The notes under the pieces are model-generated. The model was not told the DNA's origin. It saw only the letters and a list, made by a program, of their open reading frames with translations, and did not search any database. This document shows positions 54,945-63,984 of a DNA stretch of 64,000 bases, one piece after another. Source of the stretch: Holdemania massiliensis AP2 (GTDB lineage: Bacteria > Bacillota_I > Bacilli_A > Erysipelotrichales > Erysipelotrichaceae). Each line of letters starts with the position of its first letter. Position 1 is the first letter of the stretch. Both the position numbers and the translations under genes were made by a program. Location: the NCBI RefSeq assembly GCF_000327285.1, contig NZ_HE998567.1, forward strand, positions 1,475,347 to 1,539,346. Reading direction: 5' to 3'.

Positions 54945-56477
54945 TTACATTAAAGGAGCAAAAAGTTTGATGACATTGACAATCCAGCGTTTGAGCAGAG
55001 GCTGAAACTTCCGGCAGTCCGCCATCGTGATGTGCTGGGAAACAGCCTGCGTTTTTAAGAAATCGTCACGCAGCTGAGTTACTGCCTTCGTTTTCAGCAT
55101 CCAGGTTGCACATTCATAGTGATGAACCAATGACCGATAGTCCAGATTGATCGTGCCGACAACTCCCACCTGATCATCCGATACAAATGTTTTGGCATGA
55201 ATAAAACCTGGCGTATACTCATAAATCTTCACTCCGGCTTCAACCAGAGAAGGATAATAAGACTGCGTGATCAGATGCACATACCATTTATCCGGAATGT
55301 GCGGGGTGATCAGCCGAACATCCACGCCCCGCTTTGCCGCCATCATTAACGCTGTCAGCAGCTCATGATCAATGATCAGATAGGGTGAGGTTATCCATAC
55401 ATAATCTTGAGCCTGATTCAAAATATTCATATAAACACTTTCCCCTGTCATCTCATGATCCAGCGGAATGTCGCAGAAAGACTGAACATAGCCGCAGGCT
55501 TGCCGGTCCTTAGGCTGCGGCAGATAGCGGGAAAAATCAGGATCTTCATCCCGATAGAAATTCCAGGCTTCCAAAAACATCATCGTCAGATTGACGACGC
55601 CTTCTCCCTGAAGCATGACTGCCGAATCTTTCCAATGACCATGCTTGGCATAAGCGTTAATATACTCGTCAGCGAGATTGATTCCCCCATTAAATCCCAC
55701 ATTTCCATCAATCACTGTAATTTTGCGGTGATCGCGGTTGTTGTGGGAAACCGTCAGATGCGCCGTAAAACGGTTGAAAACAACCGTCTTAATCCCCATC
55801 GCTTCAAGCTTCTGATCATAATGATCCGGCAGCGTCATAATACAGCCTAAATCATCATACATCATCCGCACTTCAACTCCAGCTTTGACCTTTTCTCCCA
55901 GAATCTTCAGCAGGGTATTCCACATGGTTCCTTCTTCTACAATGAAATATTCCATAAAGATGTATTCCTGAGCCTTGTTCAGTTCTTCGCACAGACGTTT
56001 AAACATGACTTCGCCCAAAGGCAGATATTCACAATCTGTATGAGTATAGGGCTTGCGCTGATTTGCCCATTCGATGTAATGGGACTGACCGGCATACAAC
56101 GGAGCTTCCTGTTTGAGCAAATCCGATGCATCAGGCAGCTGTGACAGCGCAGACTGACTCCGTTTGACCAATTCGATCATGCAGTCTTTTTCTTTCTTGC
56201 GCACGGGCGTACGTCCGAAACAGACATAAGCAATTCCACCCAAAATTGGAAGCACAAGCATTAGAATAATCCAGGGGATTTTCAAACTCGGCGAGCCGTC
56301 GTTATTCACAAGATAAATAAGCAGAAAAAGACTAAGCAGAACACAGAAGGCATAAAAATAGATGAAATAATTGCTCATTTTCAAGATGATCACAAAGAAC
56401 AGAATAGCCTGCAATGCAATTAAAATCCCTGTGACGATCAATCGGCTGGTCAAGAAATGCAAAAGTTTTCGAATCAT
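54945..56477 (-). CDS. cls: cardiolipin synthase
   Basis: 510 residues. Two N-terminal membrane helices and a third region (KIPWIILMLVLPILGG) lead to two phospholipase D HKD motifs: HNNRDHRKITVIDG (about 225) and HAKTFVSDD (about 420). It condenses two phosphatidylglycerols to cardiolipin at the membrane. AAGGAG precedes ATG 56477. Single gene. Confidence 0.95.
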   Translation of the reverse strand: MIRKLLHFLTSRLIVTGILIALQAILFFVIILKMSNYFIYFYAFCVLLSLFLLIYLVNNDGSPSLKIPWIILMLVLPILGGIAYVCFGRTPVRKKEKDCMIELVKRSQSALSQLPDASDLLKQEAPLYAGQSHYIEWANQRKPYTHTDCEYLPLGEVMFKRLCEELNKAQEYIFMEYFIVEEGTMWNTLLKILGEKVKAGVEVRMMYDDLGCIMTLPDHYDQKLEAMGIKTVVFNRFTAHLTVSHNNRDHRKITVIDGNVGFNGGINLADEYINAYAKHGHWKDSAVMLQGEGVVNLTMMFLEAWNFYRDEDPDFSRYLPQPKDRQACGYVQSFCDIPLDHEMTGESVYMNILNQAQDYVWITSPYLIIDHELLTALMMAAKRGVDVRLITPHIPDKWYVHLITQSYYPSLVEAGVKIYEYTPGFIHAKTFVSDDQVGVVGTINLDYRSLVHHYECATWMLKTKAVTQLRDDFLKTQAVSQHITMADCRKFQPLLKRWIVNVIKLFAPLM

Positions 56478-56706
56478 TTCAAGCTCCTTCTTTCCGTTTA
56501 ATTCTCAGACATGATGACTTTCACTATCCCTAAAAGACTTCTAAAACCAAGGATAATCCTTACTCAGAACCTCTCAGTCCTCAACGCTCTTCTTCTGTAT
56601 CTTAATCATCAGGTATTTTTTCCCGCAATTTCACAGCAGCCATCACGCTCATGAAAAAATCCTAATTTGCTTTAGCCTTGCAGGATGGTGTAAAGCAAAG
56701 CTGTAT

Positions 56707-57192
56707 TCAGCGATTTTTCCGCAGTTCTTTCGCTTCTTTTCCACTCATCGCTTCAATTATAATTTCCACAATGCAGACAACGTCAAGCCGTTCATTAATT
56801 TCTTCATCGGCACCTTCGGGATGCGCTGGATTAAAGCGTATTGCCAGCTGTTTTAACGCAGCCTTTTTCTCATCGCTGTTCGTCAGAATACGGGCTTGTC
56901 CAAAAATAATTACGCTGCGGAAATACGTAGTATATTCTTCAGGCACCACCTGATCTTGGTCGATAACACAGAATGAAACTTTCGGGTTGCGGGCAATCGC
57001 CTCCAGTTTATAACCACTGGCAGCACAATGAAAATAAAGCTTGGAATTTGAGTAAACATAACTGAGCGGCACGGCATAAGGATAATCTCCCTCACCCGTA
57101 ACAGCCAGCACGCCCGAAGTCCCGCGCTGCAGCACCGCAATGCACTCTTCCTGGGTTAAAGCCTGATTTTTACGACGCATTGATGTCCTCAT
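56707..57192 (-). CDS. NimA-like / PNPOx-family flavoprotein
   Basis: 161 residues. MRRKNQALTQEECIAVLQRG, then GEGDYPYAVPLSYVY and LYFHCAASGYKLEAI are typical of the Nim-type branch of PNPOx-like proteins, some of which reduce 5-nitroimidazoles to inactive amines. Most relatives are simple redox flavoproteins, so resistance cannot be inferred. GGAG lies 7 nt before ATG 57192. Single gene between cls and the DUF349 gene. Confidence 0.85.
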   Translation of the reverse strand: MRTSMRRKNQALTQEECIAVLQRGTSGVLAVTGEGDYPYAVPLSYVYSNSKLYFHCAASGYKLEAIARNPKVSFCVIDQDQVVPEEYTTYFRSVIIFGQARILTNSDEKKAALKQLAIRFNPAHPEGADEEINERLDVVCIVEIIIEAMSGKEAKELRKNR

Positions 57193-57360
57193 TCTTGTTC
57201 TCCTTCGTTTGATCTTTTACTCAGCGAGCGAGTCTGTTTCTTTTACTGTAGCGAAGCTGCGGATATTCGTCAAGTTATTTTAATCCAACAGCGAGCGAGG
57301 TTGTAATAAACATTTTCGCATAAAGAAAAGAAGCTCCGCAAGCGAAGCCTCTGTATGATT

Positions 57361-58521
57361 TTACTTTTTAACGCCGACTCCCAGTTTTTCATTGATTTCA
57401 GCAAGGTCGTTTTCCAGTTCCTGAATAAATTCTTCTTTGTCCTTGATGTCTTCCGCCATTTCATCCGCCGCGGTCTGACTCAGCAAGGTCGGCAGTTCAT
57501 TTTTCATCCATTTCAGCTGCCGCTGCTGTGCCTGGATCAATTCCATTTTGCGGTTGCGCACCTCCTGCATCCGCTTGATCCAATCGTTATGCTTCTGTTC
57601 GTTAAACTGTTTCAATCCGGCAAAATAATCATCTGCCGCACAACGGAATTCTTTCCACAACGCATCTTCTTTTTCTTTGCCGCAGGATCCAATCTCTTTC
57701 CACACTCCGTTCAGTTTTTTCATCTGATCCGTGTTTTCACGATTGTATTCTTTCAAAGCGACAATCGCGGCTGCCTGAGCGATCAATTCCTTTTTCTTCT
57801 CAGCATTCTGCTGCTGGCGCTGATGAATCTCATCATAGGCAGCACTGCGGCGATCGTAGAATTTCTGCCGGGTTTCATTGAATTCATTCCACAGCTGATC
57901 ATCGATCTCTTTTCCGGCAAAGCCTGCGTTTTTCCAATCTTCCATTAATTTCCTGAGCTGATCACTGGTTTTCTGCCATTCCTCGGAATCCGCCAAGGCC
58001 GCTGCCTGCTTGATCAGTTCTTTTTTTACCTGCTGCGCATTGACAGATTTGGCCTTCCGTTCTTCCCAATTCTGACGTTTCCGATCAAAGAAAGCATTGC
58101 GGGCTTCGTTAAAGGCTTCCCACAGCTGATCATCGGTTTCTTTCCCTGCCGATCCCACGGCTTTCCACTGCCGCATCAGCTCGTTCATTTCATCCGTAGC
58201 CTGATTCCAGTTCTCTGATTTCGCCAAAACCTGAGCCCGGTCAATCAGTTCCTGTTTTGCTTTCTGAATGTTCTGAAATCCTTCTTTACGCTTCGCATAG
58301 AAAGCGTCGATCATGCGGTCGAATTCGTCAGCCAGTTCGTCTTCATAAGCTGATTCCCAATAATAAATCCGCTTCCATCTTTTCTTTAAACTCATGACCG
58401 CTGAAGCGACTTCATTCCATTCCTTGGAAAGATCCAGCTGCTTCGCTTCTTCAATCAGCGCTTTTCGGTCCTTGATATCTTCATCAAAATCCCTTACTTC
58501 ATTCATTTCATCCATTGCCAT
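57361..58521 (-). CDS. DUF349 repeat protein
   Basis: 386 residues, almost all helical. At least four repeats of about 75 residues share the pattern W(N)xxxxxMxxLxxxWKxxGxxxKExDDxLWxxFxxAxxxFxxxR (for example ETDDQLWEAFNEARNAFFDR). It is cytoplasmic, with many charged residues and coiled-coil tendency. Family function is poorly known; some DUF349 proteins are tied to nucleic acid or stress processes. GGAGG precedes the ATG. Confidence 0.9.
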   Translation of the reverse strand: MAMDEMNEVRDFDEDIKDRKALIEEAKQLDLSKEWNEVASAVMSLKKRWKRIYYWESAYEDELADEFDRMIDAFYAKRKEGFQNIQKAKQELIDRAQVLAKSENWNQATDEMNELMRQWKAVGSAGKETDDQLWEAFNEARNAFFDRKRQNWEERKAKSVNAQQVKKELIKQAAALADSEEWQKTSDQLRKLMEDWKNAGFAGKEIDDQLWNEFNETRQKFYDRRSAAYDEIHQRQQQNAEKKKELIAQAAAIVALKEYNRENTDQMKKLNGVWKEIGSCGKEKEDALWKEFRCAADDYFAGLKQFNEQKHNDWIKRMQEVRNRKMELIQAQQRQLKWMKNELPTLLSQTAADEMAEDIKDKEEFIQELENDLAEINEKLGVGVKK

Positions 58522-58759
58522 CGTTGTTCACCCTCCATTACAAGCACTATGACTTCAAAATTAGTTCATGGATTTATTATACCATTAAACAAGATAAAAA
58601 TGATATCGGTTATCGCGGAAGTTCCCATAATTCTGAATAAAATTTATTCTTGATTTTATCTTTTGTCCCTTCGCTGATTGCTTTCCGTAAGGATAGAATT
58701 TCTTTCTTCCCCTTAAAGCAGAATCTTCCTGACAGCAATTATGCCTCTTCTTCTGAGCT

Positions 58760-59077
58760 TTGTTTGCCTCTTTCATCATAATTTTTGGGCTGGTTTGGAA
58801 TGACTGGACGCCAGAATATTACAAAAACAGTATGCAGAATCCCAAAAGAAACGGAATGCCTCCGGCCATTGCACTGTTGGGTATGAATGGAATCCAGGGC
58901 ACTGTCAGCGCTATTGCAGATCCTTACTTTAATGATCTAGTTCAGATATTAGCGCAGTTCGCTGCTGGGTCGGAACAATTAATTCATTATGAGTTCCAGC
59001 GAACACGGAATACTCTATCTAGGCTTAATATTCCAGGTGCCGAAAATATTCTTTCCTCCCCAGCAAATCCAGCTTAG
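58760..59077 (+). CDS. possible small protein of unknown family
   Basis: 105 codons, with a hydrophobic start (FASFIIIFGLVW) and otherwise neutral sequence including MNGIQGTVSAIADPYFND. No good ribosome site is seen before the ATG, and I recognise no family. It may be a fragment of a lost gene from the mobile DNA here. Confidence 0.25.
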   Translation: MFASFIIIFGLVWNDWTPEYYKNSMQNPKRNGMPPAIALLGMNGIQGTVSAIADPYFNDLVQILAQFAAGSEQLIHYEFQRTRNTLSRLNIPGAENILSSPANPA

Positions 59078-59195
59078 TCAATTCACTTCGTTTATTCTCT
59101 TAATAACGGATGACAGCAGATATTAAGCTGGCTTTCGATCTTCTCATGTTCTATATTCATGGGTCATCTGAATTAATTCAATCAACATTTATAAC

Positions 59196-59269
59196 AAAAA
59201 AATCCTCGATGCTGGAATTTCTGAAAGGCAAATCACCTTCAGAGATCCCTGCAGTTACTGAGGATTTTT
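59196..59269. terminator. complex hairpin at the island edge
   Basis: Outer stem AAATCCTC/GAGGATTT with A and T runs (59196-59207, 59260-59269) encloses an inner stem TCTGAAAGG/CCTTCAGA (59220-59228, 59236-59243). It can act as a terminator in either direction. Confidence 0.55.
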
Positions 59270-59279
59270 CTTGGTCATT

Positions 59280-59290
59280 TATTCAAACTC
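59280..59290 (+). repeat. guaA 3'-end-like attachment repeat, distal copy
   Basis: TATTCAAACTC, identical to the end of guaA at 60819-60829 and in the same orientation. On the minus strand both copies encode the end of a frame as GAG TTT GAA TA(A/G). Many elements integrate at the guaA 3' end and leave such repeats. Confidence 0.6.
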
Positions 59291-59425
59291 GGCGTGTCCT
59301 TTGTTGTTCTTAACTATATTTGTTTAAGTTTTGTGCAGATACACGCCGCTTTTTACTTCAATTACATCAATTATTCTGGCTTGCTGATTTTCTGTTGCCA
59401 AAATGTTGCCACAAATAATAGCTAT

Positions 59426-60019
59426 TTATGCATTTATTTGATGTAGCCAATCAATTATGTTCATACCGACACGTGCAATATCTAGCTCATCTAACACCCC
59501 GCTATGCATTATTACATTACGAGACTTTTCTACAGCATCAAACGTAGTTTTTATCCACTCTTGTGCATTAGAGAATCCAAAATAAGGTTCAAAATGTTGC
59601 CAATTTCCTTGGGAACAAATAATTTTAGGCAAATCTCCAAATTCCAAATACGACATCATCATATCACCACGATTCACATGCCATTTTACTTTTGTCTCAG
59701 ATTCTCTACGAGATTGTGCTTTCTCTCGTATTCCATTTTGCACACCTTTGCTCCACCATTCATCTCCATATGCCCCCAATAATGTCGTATATACAAATTC
59801 TCTAGAGGCATTTTCAAAAGCAGTTATTGTCGCAAATACAGTAATCATGGTCTTTGACTGTTCAACATATTTTGCATCTATCTCATCAAAATGAAGTTTC
59901 TTCGCTAATTCTTCGGAGAAAAATGCTTCTTCAGCAATATATCTTTTATGCCCCGCTTTATCTAATGCTTCTTCCGCTAGTAGCCCCCTAAATGCAAATG
60001 AATACAAATCCGTTTTCAT
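59426..60019 (-). CDS. HEPN-domain protein (Swt1-like), putative RNase
   Basis: 197 residues from ATG 60019 (MKTDLYSFAF), with AAGGTG 6 nt upstream. The frame could extend to a GTG at 60028. It is helical, with the HEPN-type sequence SRNVIMHSGVL near residue 175, where R-x4-H is the RNase signature of active HEPN proteins. The region before it (ITAFENASREFVYTTL) fits the Swt1-type HEPN fold. It is 10 nt downstream of the DUF5343 gene and certainly in one operon. A toxin or defence effector is inferred; no activity is shown. Confidence 0.75.
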   Translation of the reverse strand: MKTDLYSFAFRGLLAEEALDKAGHKRYIAEEAFFSEELAKKLHFDEIDAKYVEQSKTMITVFATITAFENASREFVYTTLLGAYGDEWWSKGVQNGIREKAQSRRESETKVKWHVNRGDMMMSYLEFGDLPKIICSQGNWQHFEPYFGFSNAQEWIKTTFDAVEKSRNVIMHSGVLDELDIARVGMNIIDWLHQINA

Positions 60020-60029
60020 CAGTATCACC

Positions 60030-60671
60030 TTACTTAAGTGGAATATGCTTTGCTAAACTCGCAAATAATGCATCATAAACAGCTTGATCCCGAGTTGCTG
60101 GTAAGTGAATATGTATATCATAATTTAAATCAAACCCCCTTACCTGCTGATTATACTGTTTAGGTTCTTCAGTATCATCAACAAATGATTCCTGACTTAT
60201 ATTATTACTATTTTCATTTGATTTTTTCTCCAATACTTGAGCTTCAGACCAGTCAGCATATCCACAAAGATTAATAAATGTACTAGCCATATAACTAATT
60301 GTTGCGTTTTCTTTTGAGCCATTGGTCAATGTTTTAAATTTCCCCTCTACCTCGCTTTTTGTCATTTTATTAGCAGAAGTATTCAATGCAAACAAATCCG
60401 CATATGCCTCTTTAATCCCTTCTGCTACCATTTGTTTTGAAAAACTTTGGTCAAGAAACTTAAAATATCTTTCTGTAGGCGTTCCAGCATCATCCAAAAA
60501 ACCGATAGCCTTAAGAACATTCACAAATTGCCTGTCATTAGAACTCGTAAAACCTAAATCAGCCATAAATTTAGTCGTAAACTTATCCGGTGCCTTCGCA
60601 GTCAACATTGTGTCAAAATACTGTGGTATTTTCGAGAAACTCCCTGTCATATAACTTGTTGGTAATGACAT
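60030..60671 (-). CDS. DUF5343 protein, partner of the HEPN protein
   Basis: 213 residues. The N-terminal about 140 residues match the DUF5343 pattern: KIPQYFDTMLTAKAPDKF, FMADLGFTSSNDRQFVNVLK, IGFLDDAGTPTERY. The fold is probably winged-helix-like, and an Asn/Ser-rich linker leads to a C-terminal segment with FDLNYDIHIHLPATRDQAVYDALFASL, a pattern also seen in sensor or adaptor domains. GAGGAG precedes the ATG. It leads the two-gene operon and may sense a trigger or restrain the HEPN protein. Confidence 0.75.
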   Translation of the reverse strand: MSLPTSYMTGSFSKIPQYFDTMLTAKAPDKFTTKFMADLGFTSSNDRQFVNVLKAIGFLDDAGTPTERYFKFLDQSFSKQMVAEGIKEAYADLFALNTSANKMTKSEVEGKFKTLTNGSKENATISYMASTFINLCGYADWSEAQVLEKKSNENSNNISQESFVDDTEEPKQYNQQVRGFDLNYDIHIHLPATRDQAVYDALFASLAKHIPLK

Positions 60672-60736
60672 TTTTCTCCTCCTCTATCCATTATCTATGT
60701 AATCATCAATTTTATTGGCAACATAAAATTGCAAAT

Positions 60737-60764
60737 CTTATACAACTAAAACAATTCTAGTAAA
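60737..60764 (-). promoter_or_regulatory. promoter of the DUF5343-HEPN operon
   Basis: -35 TTTACT (60759-60764), 16-nt spacer, -10 TATAAG (60737-60742), 66 nt before the DUF5343 start, so the pair has its own promoter within the island. Confidence 0.55.
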
Positions 60765-60817
60765 TCAGGCAATCTTATAGACCACCTGCCATATAAAATA
60801 AATAATACACTCCCGTA

Positions 60818-62359
60818 CTATTCAAACTCAATTGTTCCCGGCGGCTTGGAAGTGATGTCCAGCAGCACTCGGTTCACGTGCGGAACCTCATTGACAATCC
60901 GGCTTGAGATCACGCTCAGAACCTCAAATGGAATATGCGCCCAGTCCGCTGTCATCCCGTCAATGGAAGTCACGGCTCGGATCGCTACAGCATAATCATA
61001 GGTTCTTTGATCCCCCATGACACCAACTGACTTCATATTGGTCAGTGCTGTAAAATACTGCCAGATGTCCCGCTCCAGACCTGCTTTTGCGATTTCTTCG
61101 CGCAGAATCGCGTCGGATTCGCGCACCATCATCAGTTTTTCCTCTGTGATTTCACCCAAAACACGAATCCCCAATCCTGGTCCTGGGAACGGCTGACGCC
61201 AGACCATTTCATCCGGCAAGCCCAGCTCTTTGCCCAGCTGCCGCACTTCATCCTTGAACAGCGTATTCAGCGGTTCGATCAGCTGAAACTGCATATCTTC
61301 CGGCAGACCGCCGACATTATGATGCGACTTGATCGTCTGCGCTGTTTGTGTTCCACTTTCAATGACATCGGTATATAACGTTCCCTGAGCCAACCAGTGA
61401 ATATTCTCCCCTTCTGCCAGCTTCTTGACCTCTTCATCAAAGGTATAAACGAACTCATTCCCGATGATTTTCCGCTTCTGTTCAGGATCGCTGACCCCTT
61501 TGAGCTTATCCAGAAATTTCTTCGAGGCGTCGATCTTCGTCAGATTCAGCTGCATATTTCGACCGAAAGTTTCCATGACGCTTTCGGCTTCCCCCTTACG
61601 CAGCAAGCCATGATCAATAAACATGCAGTACAGCTGCGGTCCAATCGCCTTGTGAAGCAAAGCGGCGACAACTGAGGAATCAACGCCGCCGGACAACGCT
61701 AACAGCACCTTGTCCGATCCCACCTGAGTCCTAATTTTTTCAATCTGCATTTCAATGTAATTATGCATCGACCAATTGTTCTGCGCCTGGCAAATTTCAA
61801 ACACAAAATTCTTCAGCATGGCATTGCCAAATTCACTGTGCCGGACTTCCGGATGGAATTGAACCGTATAGATTTTTTTCTCAGGATTGCTGGTGGAAGC
61901 AAACTCACAGGTAGAACTGGACGCATCCTTAACGAATCCCGGTGCCAGCTTGGACACTTGGTCGCCATGACTCATCCAGACAATCTGCTTCTTCGGCAAT
62001 CCCTTAAACAACAGCGAATCCGTTTCAATCGCAATCTCTGTCCGACCGTATTCCTTACTGTCGCAGCAGCGGACATCCCCACCGTTCATGTAATGCGTCA
62101 TCTGCATGCCGTAACAGATTCCAAGAATGGGCAGCCCGCTCTCAAAAATTGCCGGATCGCACTTAAAGGCCTGATCATCATAAACACTGTTAGGTCCTCC
62201 GCTGAAAATAATGCCTTTGACATCTTCCAGCGCCTGAATTTCCGCCAGGGTCATGGTATTGGGATGCAGCTCACTGTAAACGCCGAACTCCCGAATTCGC
62301 CGGGCGATCAGCTGATTGTACTGACTGCCGAAATCCAGAACGATAATTTTATCAGCCAT
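60818..62359 (-). CDS. guaA: GMP synthase (glutamine-hydrolysing)
   Basis: 513 residues. The N-terminal glutaminase has the catalytic Cys in GICYGMQM and the HPEV motif. The ATP pyrophosphatase domain has the P-loop [14 protein letters not shown]. The C-terminal dimer domain ends PGTIEFE. It converts XMP to GMP. The 3' end holds the 11-mer repeated at 59280, a known type of integration site. It follows the purine permease gene by 122 nt. Confidence 0.97.
   Translation of the reverse strand: MADKIIVLDFGSQYNQLIARRIREFGVYSELHPNTMTLAEIQALEDVKGIIFSGGPNSVYDDQAFKCDPAIFESGLPILGICYGMQMTHYMNGGDVRCCDSKEYGRTEIAIETDSLLFKGLPKKQIVWMSHGDQVSKLAPGFVKDASSSTCEFASTSNPEKKIYTVQFHPEVRHSEFGNAMLKNFVFEICQAQNNWSMHNYIEMQIEKIRTQVGSDKVLLALSGGVDSSVVAALLHKAIGPQLYCMFIDHGLLRKGEAESVMETFGRNMQLNLTKIDASKKFLDKLKGVSDPEQKRKIIGNEFVYTFDEEVKKLAEGENIHWLAQGTLYTDVIESGTQTAQTIKSHHNVGGLPEDMQFQLIEPLNTLFKDEVRQLGKELGLPDEMVWRQPFPGPGLGIRVLGEITEEKLMMVRESDAILREEIAKAGLERDIWQYFTALTNMKSVGVMGDQRTYDYAVAIRAVTSIDGMTADWAHIPFEVLSVISSRIVNEVPHVNRVLLDITSKPPGTIEFE
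60819..60829 (+). repeat. guaA 3'-end attachment repeat, proximal copy
   Basis: TATTCAAACTC in the last codons of guaA; a second identical copy in the same orientation is at 59280-59290. Confidence 0.6.
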
Positions 62360-62386
62360 CGTTTTGCCTCCTTAGTTATAGAATTG

Positions 62387-62425
62387 AAAAGTGAATTAAA
62401 ATAGCAGCTATTCTAATTCACTTTT
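62387..62425 (-). terminator. long-stem terminator between the permease gene and guaA
   Basis: AAAAGTGAATTA...ATAGC pairs with GCTAT...TAATTCACTTTT over about 19 bp, with one wobble pair and a T-run at the end. Confidence 0.8.
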
Positions 62426-62481
62426 TCCACGTTTATTTTACCATCGAAAGCTGCGGATTACCACAGAAAATGATGGATGGA

Positions 62482-63795
62482 TCAGAGGATGAAATAAAGC
62501 ATAAAGACGAGGTCGAGAATCCAAATAATCGGCTGTACTTCCTTCGCCTTGCCGCTGCCCAGCATCACCGCTCCATAAGTAATAAAACCTAATGCAATGC
62601 CGTCCGAAATGGAATAGCACAGAATCATCATGATGATCGCCATAAAGCCGGTCGAAGCATAAATGAAGTTATCCCAATCGATGCCGCCCAGCTGCTGCGC
62701 CATCAAAATACCGACAACGATCAAAGCCGGTGCCGTTACTGCGCTGGTCACAACAGACAGCAGCGGAAAGAAGACAATCGACAGCAAAAACAGGATTCCG
62801 GTAGTCACCGCCGTTAAGCCAGTCCGTCCGCCAACCTCAACACCAGAGGTCGATTCAACAAAAGAGGTCACGGTCGAAGTACCTAAAACCGCGCCCACAC
62901 AGGTTCCGACAGAGTCCGATAACAGGGCTCTTTCAATATTCTCCAATTCCCCTTTTTCATTAACCAAGCCTGCCCGGTTAGCGACAGCGACCAAAGTTCC
63001 TGCGGTATCAAAGAAATCGACAAACAGAAACGAAAAGATCACAACGATGAAATCTTTATGCGCAAACAGTTCGCCAAAGCCGCTCATAAAGGCACCCAAT
63101 GTCGGCATTTCAAAATTAAACTGCATGATCGAGCTTGGCAGCTGCGGCATATTCGCGATTCCACACAATCCGGCGAGGACGCCGACAACCGCAGTTCCAA
63201 TCAGTCCCCAGAAAACCGCTGCCGTGACTTTCTTGGCAATCAAAATTAAGGTAAGCGCCAAACCAAAGATGGCAAGCAGCACCACTGGATCGGTCAGATT
63301 CCCTAAAGCCACAAACGTCGACTCATTCGCAACAATGATCCCGGCGTTTTTCATACCGATAAAAGCAATGAAGAACCCAATGCCTGCCCCAATCGCCAGT
63401 TTCAGCTGCTGAGGGATCGCATTGATGATCATTTTGCGCAGTCCGGTAACGGAAATAATAATAAAGACAATACCGGAAACAAAGACGGCAGCCAAAGCTG
63501 CTTCCCAGCTGTAGCCAAACTGCATGCATACCGTATAAGTGAAGAAGGCATTGACTCCCATGCCCGGCGCTAACGATACCGGATAATTCGCCAGCACCCC
63601 CATTAAAATCGAAGCCACGCCGGACGCGATAGCCGTCGCTAGGAAAACAGATTGGACGGGCATTCCCGTCGCTGACAGCATGCCTGGGTTAACCGCCAGG
63701 ATATACGCCATCGCCAGGAAGGTTGTGAGGCCAGCCAAGATTTCTGTTTTGACCGTTGTTTTGTGAGAAGACAGCTTAAATAACTTTTCTAACAT
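62482..63795 (-). CDS. guanine/hypoxanthine permease, AzgA/PbuG family
   Basis: 437 residues, about 12-14 membrane segments. LAGLTTFLAMAYILAVNP, LAPGMGVNAFFTYTV and FLFVDFFDTAGTL are hallmarks of the AzgA branch of nucleobase transporters. It imports guanine or hypoxanthine by H+ symport. The leader carries a guanine-type riboswitch, and guaA follows, so both belong to purine supply. Confidence 0.95.
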   Translation of the reverse strand: MLEKLFKLSSHKTTVKTEILAGLTTFLAMAYILAVNPGMLSATGMPVQSVFLATAIASGVASILMGVLANYPVSLAPGMGVNAFFTYTVCMQFGYSWEAALAAVFVSGIVFIIISVTGLRKMIINAIPQQLKLAIGAGIGFFIAFIGMKNAGIIVANESTFVALGNLTDPVVLLAIFGLALTLILIAKKVTAAVFWGLIGTAVVGVLAGLCGIANMPQLPSSIMQFNFEMPTLGAFMSGFGELFAHKDFIVVIFSFLFVDFFDTAGTLVAVANRAGLVNEKGELENIERALLSDSVGTCVGAVLGTSTVTSFVESTSGVEVGGRTGLTAVTTGILFLLSIVFFPLLSVVTSAVTAPALIVVGILMAQQLGGIDWDNFIYASTGFMAIIMMILCYSISDGIALGFITYGAVMLGSGKAKEVQPIIWILDLVFMLYFIL

Positions 63796-63833
63796 AATTC
63801 CCCTTACTTTCTAAAAAAGCTTCGCCGCAAAGT

Positions 63834-63856
63834 AAAAAACTTCCTGAGACGGAAGC
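63834..63856 (-). terminator. riboswitch-controlled terminator
   Basis: CTTCC/GGAAG stem with a T-run of six on the minus strand, between the aptamer and the permease gene. Upstream GGAAGC can pair with the 5' arm as an alternative fold. Confidence 0.75.
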
Positions 63857-63870
63857 AAGAAGAAAAGCTT

Positions 63871-63939
63871 CCATCGTAGAATGGCGGTTACGGCCGCCAT
63901 GTAGAAACTCCTGCGCCTGATCCCCAGGAATATACGGTG
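63871..63939 (-). promoter_or_regulatory. purine riboswitch aptamer, guanine class
   Basis: On the minus strand: P1 flanks (CACCGTA / TACGATGG), P2 TCCTG/CAGGA, the core GAGTTTCTAC, P3 GGCGG/CCGCC with loop CCGTAA, and TTCTACG at the 3' side. The pyrimidine matching position 74 is C (TTCTAC), which specifies guanine or hypoxanthine rather than adenine. It lies upstream of the purine permease gene with a terminator after it. Confidence 0.88.
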
Positions 63940-63955
63940 AACTTTTACGTTTGTC

Positions 63956-63984
63956 ATTATAACAGAGGTTGCTGCAGGTGGCCA
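63956..63984 (-). promoter_or_regulatory. promoter of the riboswitch-permease unit
   Basis: -35 TGGCCA (63979-63984), 17-nt spacer, -10 TATAAT (63956-63961). Confidence 0.65.

Larger units (their letters stand above)
58522..59425. other. 900-nt region with no assured gene, next to the guaA-linked island
   Basis: It holds a possible 105-codon ORF on the plus strand (58760-59077), a structured hairpin at 59196-59269, the guaA-like 11-mer at 59280-59290, an inverted pair GGCGTGT/ACACGCC (59291-59297, 59341-59347) followed by a T-run, and a direct repeat TTGCCA near 59393-59410. It looks like worn mobile DNA. Confidence 0.5.

Noticed and set aside
56707-57192. Calling the Nim-like flavoprotein a nitroimidazole resistance gene
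   Set aside because: Most proteins of this branch do not give resistance, and nothing in the context supports it.
61763-62404. 213-codon plus-strand frame opposite guaA
   Set aside because: Antisense to the conserved glutaminase domain, no ribosome site, no recognisable domain.
62663-63412. 249-codon plus-strand frame opposite the purine permease gene
   Set aside because: It is an antisense shadow of a strongly conserved transporter; its Pro/Thr/Lys-rich composition is what the reverse of such a gene gives.
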